Below, in pieces: positions 42,138 through 50,307 of a stretch of DNA of 64,000 bases. Within the stretch, counting starts at the first letter, position 1, and the number at the start of each line of letters is the position of its first letter. Below the pieces are notes generated by a model, which did not search any database, was not told the DNA's origin, and worked only from the letters and a program-made list of their open reading frames with translations. This stretch comes from Mucilaginibacter sp. MD40 (lineage in GTDB: Bacteria; Bacteroidota; Bacteroidia; Sphingobacteriales; Sphingobacteriaceae). Location of the stretch: NCBI RefSeq assembly GCF_002288635.1, contig NZ_NRSW01000001.1, forward strand, positions 4,047,004 through 4,111,003. Direction: 5' to 3'. Position numbers and translations under genes: made by a program.

Positions 42138-44243
42138 CTATTTTACTTTTAATAAGCTTGCATTAATGGCTACTACAACCGTGCTAACGGTCATTAATAC
42201 AGCCCCAGCTGCCGGGCTTAATACAATACCCTGGTTATACAGCACACCGGCGGCGAGAGGCAGGGCAACCACATTATAACCGGTCGCCCAGGCTAGGTTT
42301 TGAATCATTTTCCGGTAAGTGGCTTTACCAAACAAGATCAAACTAACAATATCCTTCGGATTGCTGTTTACCAAAACGATTCCGGCGGTTTCTGCCGCAA
42401 TATCACTGCCGGAGCCCACCGCAATGCCAATATCTGCCTGTGCCAGGGCAGGGGCATCATTAACGCCGTCTCCGGTCATGGCCACAAACTCGCCTTTTTG
42501 CTGTAGTTCCTTGATTTTATCTAATTTTTGATGGGGCAAAACTTCGGCAAAAAATCCATCCATTTTTAACTGGTTACTTACACTTTCGGCTACTTGTTTA
42601 TTATCGCCGGTTAAAAGCAGTGATTTGATCCCGTTGTAATGCAGGGTTTGTATAGCCTCGGCCGATTCAGGGCGTATCGTATCTGATAAAGCTATATAGC
42701 CGTATAAAACGTCATTGATCATAACGAAGACCACCGTTTCGCTTCCGTTGGCCTCGAATCCCTCCGGTAGAGCGATATTCTTTCCTTTCAGATAGCCTGG
42801 GCTGATCACTTTCAGATGTTTACCCTCGACCATTGCTTCCACACCTTTACCGGTGATCGCCTGAAAGTCTTTCGCTTCCGGAACATCCAGGGAACGCTTT
42901 TTGATCTCAGCGAGGATTCCTGTGGCAATAGGGTGCTCCGAGTTTTGCTCCAGCGCGGCAACGATACGCAGTAGTTCGTTTTCCCATTTTTGATGGTCCT
43001 TGCTTTGATGGTCGATCACAACCACCCTGGCCACTTCAAATTTCCCTACCGTGAGAGTCCCTGTTTTATCAAAAACAATCGTGCTGATCTTACGGGAATT
43101 TTCAAATGCTGTCCTGTTTTTGATCAACAGGCCATGCTTGGCTGAAAGAGATGTCGATTTGGCGACTACCAGCGGAACGGCAAGCCCCAACGCATGAGGA
43201 CAGCAGATCACGATCACCGTAACCATTCTTTCCATTGCAAAGGCCAGGTCTTTACCATTCGCTAACCAAAAGGCAAACGTACCTATACCTGCGATCAACG
43301 CAATAATGGTTAGCCATTTTGCCGCTTTATCAGCTAATAGCTGTGTATTGGATTTGGCATCCTGCGCATTTTTAACCAGCGTAATAACTTTTGACAAATA
43401 AGAATCTTCACCGCTATGCGTAACCTTTACCCGGAGCGAGCCGTTGCCATTTACAGAACCTGCGATTACATCCTGTCCTTTTGATTTTTGCACCGGAGTA
43501 GATTCGCCGGTTAACATAGATTCATTGAGGTAGCTTTCCCCATCTTCAATGATGCCGTCAGCCGGGATTTTTTCTCCCGGTTTGATCAGGATCAGGTCGC
43601 CAGTTTTTAAACTATCTGTTTTAATTTCGGTCGTATTTTTTCCATCAATCAAATGCGCTTCGGCAGGCATCAACTGTACTAGCAACTCCAGTTCCCTGGA
43701 AGCTCCGGCAACAGAACGCATTTCAATCCAATGGCCAAGGAGCATGATCAGGATCAGGGTGGTCAGTTCCCAAAAGAAATCCATTCCTTTCAAACCAAAC
43801 ACGGTCGCTGCGCTGTAAACATAAGCCACGGTAATCGCAAAGCCGATCAGGGTCATCATGCCCGGATTCTTCGCTTTCAGCTCACTCATCCAGCCGGTTA
43901 AAAACGGCCATCCGCCATAGATAAATACGACGGTTGACAGGCCGAACAGCAGATAACCCGAACCAGTGAACTGAAGATTAAGGTGCAGCCATTGCTGGAT
44001 CTGCATAGAAAGCAACATCACTGGAATGGTCAATAACATCACTGCATAAAACCGCTTTTTAAAATCAGCGATCATCATTGCATGATGATCATGGCCTGTC
44101 ATTCCCATTCGGGCTTGAGCATCGTTCTTGCCGTGCCCCATATGCCCGCTGTTTACTGCTGCCCCCGTGGCTTGTTTTTTATGTTCATGGGGTGATGATA
44201 TGTTATTCATATCTCCGGGATGATCTTTGTGAGTGTCTTTCAT
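42138..44243 (-). CDS. copB: Copper-translocating P1B ATPase, CopB type
   Basis: 701 residues. The sixth-helix motif is CPH (IVICCPHALGLAVPLVVAKS), the mark of CopB-type P1B-3 pumps for Cu and Ag. Other motifs are FDKTGTLTVGKFE, SMLTGESTPVQ and TGDGVNDAPALAQADIG. Instead of HMA domains, the N-terminus (~60 residues) is rich in His and Met (SSPHEHKKQ, SGHMGHGKND, MGMTGHDHHAMM), which would collect copper. It exports copper from cytosol to periplasm. It lies 7 bp after the TlpA-like gene and 26 bp before the acetyltransferase. Confidence 0.94.
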   Translation of the reverse strand: MKDTHKDHPGDMNNISSPHEHKKQATGAAVNSGHMGHGKNDAQARMGMTGHDHHAMMIADFKKRFYAVMLLTIPVMLLSMQIQQWLHLNLQFTGSGYLLFGLSTVVFIYGGWPFLTGWMSELKAKNPGMMTLIGFAITVAYVYSAATVFGLKGMDFFWELTTLILIMLLGHWIEMRSVAGASRELELLVQLMPAEAHLIDGKNTTEIKTDSLKTGDLILIKPGEKIPADGIIEDGESYLNESMLTGESTPVQKSKGQDVIAGSVNGNGSLRVKVTHSGEDSYLSKVITLVKNAQDAKSNTQLLADKAAKWLTIIALIAGIGTFAFWLANGKDLAFAMERMVTVIVICCPHALGLAVPLVVAKSTSLSAKHGLLIKNRTAFENSRKISTIVFDKTGTLTVGKFEVARVVVIDHQSKDHQKWENELLRIVAALEQNSEHPIATGILAEIKKRSLDVPEAKDFQAITGKGVEAMVEGKHLKVISPGYLKGKNIALPEGFEANGSETVVFVMINDVLYGYIALSDTIRPESAEAIQTLHYNGIKSLLLTGDNKQVAESVSNQLKMDGFFAEVLPHQKLDKIKELQQKGEFVAMTGDGVNDAPALAQADIGIAVGSGSDIAAETAGIVLVNSNPKDIVSLILFGKATYRKMIQNLAWATGYNVVALPLAAGVLYNQGIVLSPAAGAVLMTVSTVVVAINASLLKVK

Positions 44244-44250
44244 TATCTAC

Positions 44251-44826
44251 TTATTTTGTTATTAAACTCTTTAAATATTTGATAAAATTTTCATCGTTAA
44301 AATCTAATCCCCCTTCCTGTTTGAAAACAATTTTTCCAGATTGATCTAAAATGACTGTTGTAGGGATCGCATCGCCTATAAAATCCGCAGGAATCCGGCT
44401 CTCTGCCACGTAAACAGGGAGCATCAATCTATTGCTACTCATAAAAGCCAGAGACTTTTGTAGATTATGGTCCATATCCACTGTGATAAAAATTACGTTT
44501 TTATCGTCCTTGAAATGCCTGTACAGTTTATCCAAACCGGGCATTTCTTCTCTGCAAGGCGCACACCAAGTAGCCCAGAAATTAATAAGTAAGATTTTCC
44601 CCTTTAATTCGGTTAATTTTATTCTTTTACCATTTTTGTCTTTCAGGATAAAGGATGGTACATCTTTTTCTACAGAAGAAATTTTAAATGGAAATACCGA
44701 AAGACTGTTTTTATATAAATAAAAAGGGCTAGCCGAAACATTAAATGAAGCCGTTAATATTAAAAATAAGCCGATAGGTATGATTTTACAGGCTTTCCTT
44801 TGTGTGATCGATGTTTGATGGCTCAT
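44251..44826 (-). CDS. TlpA-type thioredoxin-fold protein
   Basis: 191 residues with an N-terminal signal/anchor (IPIGLFLILTASFNVSA) and a TlpA/ResA thioredoxin domain: ILLINFWATWCAPCREEMPG with the WCAPC active site near residue 90, and later DAIPTTVILDQSGKI with the cis-Pro. It would act in the periplasm as a disulfide reductase for haem sites of cytochrome c or to protect Cys from copper. It is first in the operon with copB, GNAT, the unknown gene and cytochrome c; maturation of that cytochrome is a likely job. Confidence 0.88.
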   Translation of the reverse strand: MSHQTSITQRKACKIIPIGLFLILTASFNVSASPFYLYKNSLSVFPFKISSVEKDVPSFILKDKNGKRIKLTELKGKILLINFWATWCAPCREEMPGLDKLYRHFKDDKNVIFITVDMDHNLQKSLAFMSSNRLMLPVYVAESRIPADFIGDAIPTTVILDQSGKIVFKQEGGLDFNDENFIKYLKSLITK

Positions 44827-45151
44827 TGTTTAGTTATTTTCTTAACATTTTTATTTCTTGCCCAGTATTGGATGGCTACATTTTAAGTAACCATAGTGAA
44901 CGGCAAAGCCTTTTGTGAGTTAACAGCATTCTTATAACTACTTCCATTTCATCATTTGACTGTTCGTCTTTTATAAACTGTTGGTGCAGATGTCTTTTAA
45001 TGTGATGCGTACTTAACTATTTCCTGCACTTTGCAGTCGGTTGCCCATAATTTGGTACTAGTTATAGATAACCGACTATTCAATAAAACTGGCCGTTGAA
45101 CAAAAACATCAATATGTAGCACGTTTCCGTGAAATTCATGCCGGCAATAAA
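44827..45151. other. Promoter gap of the TlpA-CopB operon, no gene
   Basis: AT-rich sequence with no protein-like frame. A short TTCATGCCGGCAATAAAAAA stretch at 45136-45155 partly repeats the following terminator stem. It should contain the promoter of the operon starting at 44826; no defined element was recognised. Confidence 0.45.
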
Positions 45152-45177
45152 AAATGCCGGCTCATGAGCCGGCATTT
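45152..45177. terminator. Perfect palindrome, terminator of the multicopper oxidase gene
   Basis: A 26-base perfect palindrome (left arm AAATGCCGGCTC, right arm GAGCCGGCATTT around the central AT) lies 7 bp after the multicopper oxidase stop. A run of T follows on the minus strand (TTTTTATTG). It is symmetrical and could act on either strand. Confidence 0.85.
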
Positions 45178-45183
45178 GATAAA

Positions 45184-47994
45184 TTAATAAGTTACTGTTA
45201 AACCAGCGCCCAATCCCATATCGCTATCATAATGAGTAGACAGATTAAAGTATTTTGTGACAATATAACGCAGCCCCAGGGCATACTCCTTGTCTGTATT
45301 GATCATAAAATTACTTCGAAGTCGTGGCGTTAATGGAATATCCTCCCGGCTAAATTGAAAGCGTAATTTACCATCCAGATCAGCACGAAATTCAGATATA
45401 ACATTCATCGGCAATAAATACTGAATACCTGCGGTCATAGTGCTGCGGTTGTCTTTATTGCTCACCTGACCAAGCAAGTTGCGCTTGTCGTTGCCGAAGA
45501 TGTTACGTCCCATAATTCCTCTCATGATTTGTTCGCCATTGGGCCCTTCTTTTTTGTAGTGATAATCAAAACCAATGAAAGGCCTCCACCACTGCATCCT
45601 GCCCAGGTACCGTCCAATTGTCGTTTCGCTTTCTTCGCCCATCTCGGGTCGAATGCCCAGATGCCATGCCGTTGCGATGGTATTACGCGTATTGGACAGC
45701 ATAGCCATACCGTCGCTGCCGGAACTTTCCAATCCTATTCTCGCCATCGAATGGTAGTGCCGATCATCAGAATTTAAGCCCCGTTTAGCTACTTTCGCGC
45801 TGGTAATATCTGTTTTATCGATTAGTGTGTCCTGATAGCTAAATACACGCCCCATTCCACTCATCATGTGATATAGAATATGGCAATGGAAAAACCAGTC
45901 ACCTCCAGGTTCAGTTGCGGCAAATTCTATGGTGTCACGTTCCATCGGCATAATATCTATCACATTTTTCATGATGGCATATTCCCCCTGTCCGTTCAGT
46001 AAGCGGAAATCATGTCCATGCAGGTGCATTGGGTGGCGCATCATTGTATTATTATATAACACTATGCGCACATTTTCGCCTTTCTTTATTAAAATTTTAT
46101 CGGTTTCCGAAACCACCTTGTTATTAATGCTCCAGACATACCGGTTCATGTTTCCGGTAAGTTCAAAGTATAGTGTTTTCAAAGGCCCCGGGCGGAGCGT
46201 CGTCTTTTCCGGTGCTTTTAACATGGCATAATTTAGGGTTACGATGTCGCTGCTAGTATTGTCCATGTGCATGTCACCCATATTTTTCATTTCGCCCTTC
46301 TCATCAGTCTTGCCTGCTTTCGTTTTGCTTGTGGTGCTGTCTGCGCGAGGCGCTTCGCTTTTGCCGCGCTTCATATCCATATCTTTCCTGTCAGCGTTTT
46401 CCCCGGTTATGCCGCTGCTGCCCGTTCCATTTTCGCCTTTGGACCCTTTGGTTTTGTCATCCTTCTCGTAACCGGTTATTTCGGGATACATTACTGTATT
46501 CATATCCATGGTTTGGTTGGCCATCTCCATACCATCCATTTTTACCATATTCCCCTTCATATCCATCATTTCATTCATCATTTTCATACCGGCAAAATAT
46601 TTCAACGTGGGCATTTTTCCCGCAGGTACTTTTTGCCCGCTACCGAGCCAAAGAGAGGCTGATTTAGTACGATCCTCCGGCGTCACCAAAAATTCATAGC
46701 TTTTATTATCGGGGATGGTCACCACAACATCATATGTTTCAGATACGGCGATCAGCAATCTGTCTACTTCTACCGGCTCTACGTCATTACCATCAGTAGC
46801 TACTACGGTTATCTTACCACCTGCATACTTTAGCCAGAAATAAGAAGATGCCCCGCCGTTGGCAATCCGAAGTCTCACTTTATCGCCAGCCTTAAACTCT
46901 GGCCGGCTGCTTTGATTCTTTCCATTTATTAAAAATGAATCATAAGCTACATCGCTTACATCCATTGCCAGCATACGTTTCCATTCATTCGCAAGTTTTG
47001 TTTTCAAGTGGCCGGTCTTTATAGCCTCAGAATAGCTTTGTATAGTATTTTTTCTGATCCCAAACCAGTCTGTCTGGTTATGAAGGCTTCGATTTACTTC
47101 CTTGGGATTCATATCAATCCAGTCGCTCAGTACCACCGGGATCGTCGGAATATCCCATTCCTGCCTTTTATTCATAATAAAAGCGCCATACATACCGATT
47201 TGTTCCTGCAAGCCAGAATGGCTGTGGTACCAGTGTGTGCCGTGCTGAATGATGGGGAACTTATAAAGGTACTTTGTATGAGGCTTAATTGGCATTTGGG
47301 TAAGAAAAGGTACACCATCATAGCGATTTGGTAAAAAGAGTCCATGCCAATGCAGCGAAGTTTCCTCATTTAGCTCATTATGTACCCAGATCTCTGCGGT
47401 GTCACCTTCCGTAAATGTAAGGGTCGGCATCGGAATCTGACCATTTACGGCAATGGCGCGCTTTGGTTTTTTTCCAAGCATGACCGTAGTGTCTTTAATA
47501 TATAAGTCATACCGGACCGTACGCGGTGGTGAAATAGCATTGATTGTTTTTATAGGCCCTAAATTGGCCTTGGCACTTTTTATATCAGCGGCAGCAGCAT
47601 CGCTATCACCCATTTTCATTCCACCCATATTATCCGTTTTCTTTTCGGTGCCTTTCATTGGCATCGTCATATCCCCAGACTTTTCAGTAGCTGCCTTCGG
47701 TTTTTCTTCACCCATTTTCATTCCGTCCATATCATCTGCTTTTTTTGCAGGATCCTTCATGGTCGGTTGTTTCCCGGGAGTTTTTTTTGAAACAGCTTTG
47801 ACTTTTTCTTTGACCAGTTTCATACCGCATTTTGGGCAATTACCAGGCTTGGAAGCGTGAATTTCCGGGTGCATCGGGCATGTATAGGTAACCGGCTGTG
47901 TTTTTTGCATGCCAGCCATATTTTGCATATCGGTTTGGGCAAATACAAGCTGCTTCAAAAAAAGCATTACCACAATTATTAATATTTTTTTCAT
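45184..47994 (-). CDS. Multicopper oxidase fused to N-terminal metal-binding domain and C-terminal CopB-like beta-barrel
   Basis: 936 residues. Signal peptide (IVVMLFLKQLVFAQ). Residues ~36-66: heavy-metal-binding domain (YTCPMHPEIHASKPGNCPKC, then GMKLVKEK). A linker with repeated DGMKMG/GGMKMG and other Met motifs follows. Residues ~150-730: oxidase with all copper sites, SLHWHGLFLPNRYDG, GTHWYHSHSGLQEQ, HPMHLHGHDFRLL and WFFHCHILYHMMSGMGRVF. A Met-rich insert (KMMNEMMDMKGNMVKMDGME) near residues 480-510 is typical of cuprous oxidases. The last ~200 residues (HYHSMARIGLESSGSDGMAM onward, ending GAGLTVTY) look like the CopB/PcoB outer-membrane barrel. It would oxidise Cu(I) at the outer membrane. 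The CopA-CopB fusion with a metal-binding domain is striking. Confidence 0.92.
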   Translation of the reverse strand: MKKILIIVVMLFLKQLVFAQTDMQNMAGMQKTQPVTYTCPMHPEIHASKPGNCPKCGMKLVKEKVKAVSKKTPGKQPTMKDPAKKADDMDGMKMGEEKPKAATEKSGDMTMPMKGTEKKTDNMGGMKMGDSDAAAADIKSAKANLGPIKTINAISPPRTVRYDLYIKDTTVMLGKKPKRAIAVNGQIPMPTLTFTEGDTAEIWVHNELNEETSLHWHGLFLPNRYDGVPFLTQMPIKPHTKYLYKFPIIQHGTHWYHSHSGLQEQIGMYGAFIMNKRQEWDIPTIPVVLSDWIDMNPKEVNRSLHNQTDWFGIRKNTIQSYSEAIKTGHLKTKLANEWKRMLAMDVSDVAYDSFLINGKNQSSRPEFKAGDKVRLRIANGGASSYFWLKYAGGKITVVATDGNDVEPVEVDRLLIAVSETYDVVVTIPDNKSYEFLVTPEDRTKSASLWLGSGQKVPAGKMPTLKYFAGMKMMNEMMDMKGNMVKMDGMEMANQTMDMNTVMYPEITGYEKDDKTKGSKGENGTGSSGITGENADRKDMDMKRGKSEAPRADSTTSKTKAGKTDEKGEMKNMGDMHMDNTSSDIVTLNYAMLKAPEKTTLRPGPLKTLYFELTGNMNRYVWSINNKVVSETDKILIKKGENVRIVLYNNTMMRHPMHLHGHDFRLLNGQGEYAIMKNVIDIMPMERDTIEFAATEPGGDWFFHCHILYHMMSGMGRVFSYQDTLIDKTDITSAKVAKRGLNSDDRHYHSMARIGLESSGSDGMAMLSNTRNTIATAWHLGIRPEMGEESETTIGRYLGRMQWWRPFIGFDYHYKKEGPNGEQIMRGIMGRNIFGNDKRNLLGQVSNKDNRSTMTAGIQYLLPMNVISEFRADLDGKLRFQFSREDIPLTPRLRSNFMINTDKEYALGLRYIVTKYFNLSTHYDSDMGLGAGLTVTY

Positions 47995-48022
47995 CTTTAC
48001 ATTTCTTATTTTAGTACTATGT

Positions 48023-48053
48023 AGCCGGTCAGCCCTTCCGAAACTGACCGGTT
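48023..48053 (-). other. Inter-gene hairpin before the multicopper oxidase
   Basis: A 10-bp stem with one mismatch, AGCCGGTCAG at 48023-48032 and CTGACCGGTT at 48044-48053, lies 3 bp after the stop of the haem-binding gene and about 30 bp before the oxidase start. It has no strong T run, so partial termination or mRNA processing is likely. Confidence 0.5.
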
Positions 48054-48055
48054 AT

Positions 48056-48517
48056 TTATTCGTTACCCGCTTCGCTGGCGCTCCTGATCCAACTTTTGAT
48101 TAACATTTTATCTTTTGAAGTAAGTTTAGCGTCACCGTGTATCAGCAAGTAGGAAGGTAAGGGCATGGTTCCTTCATCTAAACTTGTGCTGATTGCCCGC
48201 AACTTGCTTCTTTTCTTCCTTTCCGAATAGGTTGCAAATTCATCGAAGTTTAATTCATCCTTGCCATTACGGACATGCCTGTCCAGCATAAGCCGCATCG
48301 GCTGCAAATGCGCGTAAAAGGGATAATTGGTGTTATTGCTGTGGCAATCATAACAGTCTTTCTTAAGAATCGCCTTTACGTCCTGCGGCATACTATATAC
48401 CTCAGCGATATTGTTCGCTGAAGCCTGTTTACTCTGGTTGAATTGCCCGGGTATAAACTGAATTATAATAAATACAATAATGACGACACCCAGCCCAATT
48501 AAAACTTTACGCTTCAT
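48056..48517 (-). CDS. Haem-binding-domain protein (Haem_bd type)
   Basis: 153 residues with an N-terminal membrane/signal helix (LIGLGVVIIVFIIIQFIPGQ). It has one CxxCH site, DCYDCHSNNTNYPFYAHLQP, a signature of the Haem_bd domain of Bacteroidota, and downstream His and Met (MRLMLDRHVRNGK). It would face the periplasm and bind one haem. Redox help to the multicopper oxidase downstream is inferred. It follows the DUF3347 lipoprotein gene by 4 bp. Confidence 0.88.
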   Translation of the reverse strand: MKRKVLIGLGVVIIVFIIIQFIPGQFNQSKQASANNIAEVYSMPQDVKAILKKDCYDCHSNNTNYPFYAHLQPMRLMLDRHVRNGKDELNFDEFATYSERKKRSKLRAISTSLDEGTMPLPSYLLIHGDAKLTSKDKMLIKSWIRSASEAGNE

Positions 48518-48521
48518 ATTT

Positions 48522-49127
48522 TTATTTTAATTCTTCTTTGATCGAACCACAGGTAGGCATGGCAGAGCCCAGGTAGGGATTTTTAATCTCTTTTGTTTCG
48601 CTTAACCAGATCGCACCTTTTTTATCATTAAACATCGGGCAACGGTCTACATATAGCGGCAGACTGGGTCCAAATAATTTTACCAGATCATACATGTCCT
48701 TGCTCAGCATATCAAAGTGTTCGCGCTGATGCGGTAATTTGCCGCCGCTTATACCGATATGCTCCGCCATTTCCTTCGCGTCATCAGCTATGTCTGTGTA
48801 CGCCTTTTTTTGGTCTGCGGTCAATACAGACTTGTCGAGTTTAACAAAACCTTCCGATAAAGTTTTACCCGCAGTAGCTGCATCGTTACTGTTGTCGTTA
48901 GTCAGTGCGTTTTTCAACTGTAAATAATTTGCGACCATTTCCTTTACGGAAGCCGAGGTTTTGGCATCGACTCCAGATTTGGCTGTAGAAGAAGTGGTAG
49001 AAGCTGTTGTTGTCGAAGCAGTAGTATCTTTGGTGGCATCCGCAGACGCTTTTTTGGTGTTATTATTACAGGCTACAATAGATAGAGAAGCCAGGCCGAT
49101 GGCCGAAATGATAATTAGATTTTTCAT
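48522..49127 (-). CDS. DUF3347 lipoprotein
   Basis: 201 residues. A lipoprotein signal ends LASLSIVACNN, followed by a Thr/Ser/Ala-rich linker. The DUF3347 domain starts near residue 65 (MVANYLQLKNALTNDNSNDA) and ends with DRCPMFNDKKGAIWLSETKE and a final CG pair (AMPTCGSIKEELK). In many CusB adaptors this domain is fused at the C-terminus and is thought to bind copper through Cys, Met and His. Here two free copies stand in tandem. It would be an envelope copper binder. Confidence 0.88.
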   Translation of the reverse strand: MKNLIIISAIGLASLSIVACNNNTKKASADATKDTTASTTTASTTSSTAKSGVDAKTSASVKEMVANYLQLKNALTNDNSNDAATAGKTLSEGFVKLDKSVLTADQKKAYTDIADDAKEMAEHIGISGGKLPHQREHFDMLSKDMYDLVKLFGPSLPLYVDRCPMFNDKKGAIWLSETKEIKNPYLGSAMPTCGSIKEELK

Positions 49128-49152
49128 GTGATTATATTGGAAAGTAAATCAC

Positions 49153-49181
49153 ACCCCGCGCAGTATAACGACCCGCGGGGT
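49153..49181 (-). other. Inter-gene GC-rich hairpin between the DUF3347 genes
   Basis: ACCCCGCG at 49153-49160 and CGCGGGGT at 49174-49181 form a perfect 8-bp stem with a 13-base loop. It lies 30 bp after the stop of the upstream DUF3347 gene and 26 bp before the next start. Partial termination could lower expression of downstream genes. Confidence 0.5.
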
Positions 49182-49211
49182 ATGATAATTAAATAATGGA
49201 AGTTAATTGAT

Positions 49212-49712
49212 TTATTTATTCAGGGTTTCAGTGACTTTACCGCAGGTAAGCATCTGGCTGCCGAAATAAGGATTTTTGATCGTGGCATCTGCAGACAACC
49301 AATAACTTTTCTTCATTGGGCAATAGTCATAATAAACTGCCTGATCGGTCAGTTTTACAGCCTTGGCCAATTTAAAGAAGTTGGAAGAGAAGTTAGCGAA
49401 ATGCTCGCGCTGATGCGCGATGTCTTTGCTTTCAGATATATGCTTGGCATCGAACGCTAACTTGTCTTGGAATGACATAAAGGCGTTCATATCAGTTGCT
49501 GGCAATGATTTCATATCAACAGCATTAACCGCTTTGAGAAAGTCAGCAGCATGCGTCGCTGCATCGGTGCTGTTAGATTTGATCAAATCGTTCTTAACAT
49601 CGTAATAAGAAGACAATAAAGGACCAAGTGCAGATGGCTTTGCACTATTTTGAGCGAAACTTTGGGTAAAAGTAGCTGCAGCTAATGCAACTAAAAGAAA
49701 TATTTTTTTCAT
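49212..49712 (-). CDS. DUF3347 secreted protein
   Basis: 166 residues with a cleavable signal (LLVALAAATFTQSFAQ). The domain begins LLSSYYDVKNDLIKSNSTDA and ends VYYDYCPMKKSYWLSADATI, then NPYFGSQMLTCGKVTE, matching the CPM...W...NPYxGxxMxxCG pattern of DUF3347 and of the neighbouring lipoprotein. It is soluble in the periplasm, while its neighbour is lipid-anchored: a possible carrier and acceptor pair for copper. A hairpin separates the two genes. Confidence 0.87.
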   Translation of the reverse strand: MKKIFLLVALAAATFTQSFAQNSAKPSALGPLLSSYYDVKNDLIKSNSTDAATHAADFLKAVNAVDMKSLPATDMNAFMSFQDKLAFDAKHISESKDIAHQREHFANFSSNFFKLAKAVKLTDQAVYYDYCPMKKSYWLSADATIKNPYFGSQMLTCGKVTETLNK

Positions 49713-49787
49713 TTTGATTTTAATTAATTTTTAATAAACATTTGAGGCATGACTAACCATGTCAACAAGCAACTAAAATTAAAAAAA

Positions 49788-50216
49788 TCAAATTTGAAAA
49801 CTCTGGATGATGAGCCGGATGCCCCTCGTCGGAGGCCGCTTTTGAGGTATCAGGTAATTAAAAGGTATATCCAAATCATATGCGGGTAGCGAACGGAAAC
49901 CGTAATATAATCCTGCAGAGATAAATGGAATTTGGATATGAACCTTCTCAGGTTGTGGAACAAGCTTGGCAAGTACCGCAAAATTATTGGACATTCCCTG
50001 ACAGCAAGGGTCCGCTTTTGATTCAAATTGTGGACTGTCACTTTTCGGCCGTTGAGGGGGCATCATTTTCATGTGATCGTGATGGGCCGCGTGTGAACTC
50101 TCTTCATGCAATATGCTTTTCCCCATGCCTTCCACATTCATATGGAGCGCACAACTGAACCCGGCAACCGCGTTCAGTAAAAAAACAATTAAAAGAAATA
50201 GAGCCTTACTTTTCAT
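49788..50216 (-). CDS. Small exported His/Met-rich protein
   Basis: 142 residues with signal peptide (LFLLIVFLLNAVAGFSCA). A His/Met cluster (EESSHAAHHDHMKMMPP) lies near residues 40-56, followed by DPCCQGM, so several soft-metal ligands are present. The rest is hydrophobic and Pro-rich (IPFISAGLYYGFRSLPAYDL). I do not recognise a family, although layout recalls other small copper-locus proteins. It is probably the first gene of the DUF3347-haem-oxidase set, 75 bp upstream of the DUF3347 gene. Confidence 0.65.
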   Translation of the reverse strand: MKSKALFLLIVFLLNAVAGFSCALHMNVEGMGKSILHEESSHAAHHDHMKMMPPQRPKSDSPQFESKADPCCQGMSNNFAVLAKLVPQPEKVHIQIPFISAGLYYGFRSLPAYDLDIPFNYLIPQKRPPTRGIRLIIQSFQI

Positions 50217-50307
50217 TTTCCGAACAAATCTACATAACTATTTTTATAAATGTTTACATAATTTAGTAAAAAAATTACACAATTATCCATGGTTAAGGAT
50301 ATCGCAA

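Noticed and set aside
46244..46699. Overlapping plus-strand ORFs in the multicopper oxidase gene
   Set aside because: They arise from the Met-rich insert read in reverse (His/Ile-rich shadows) and have no start context.
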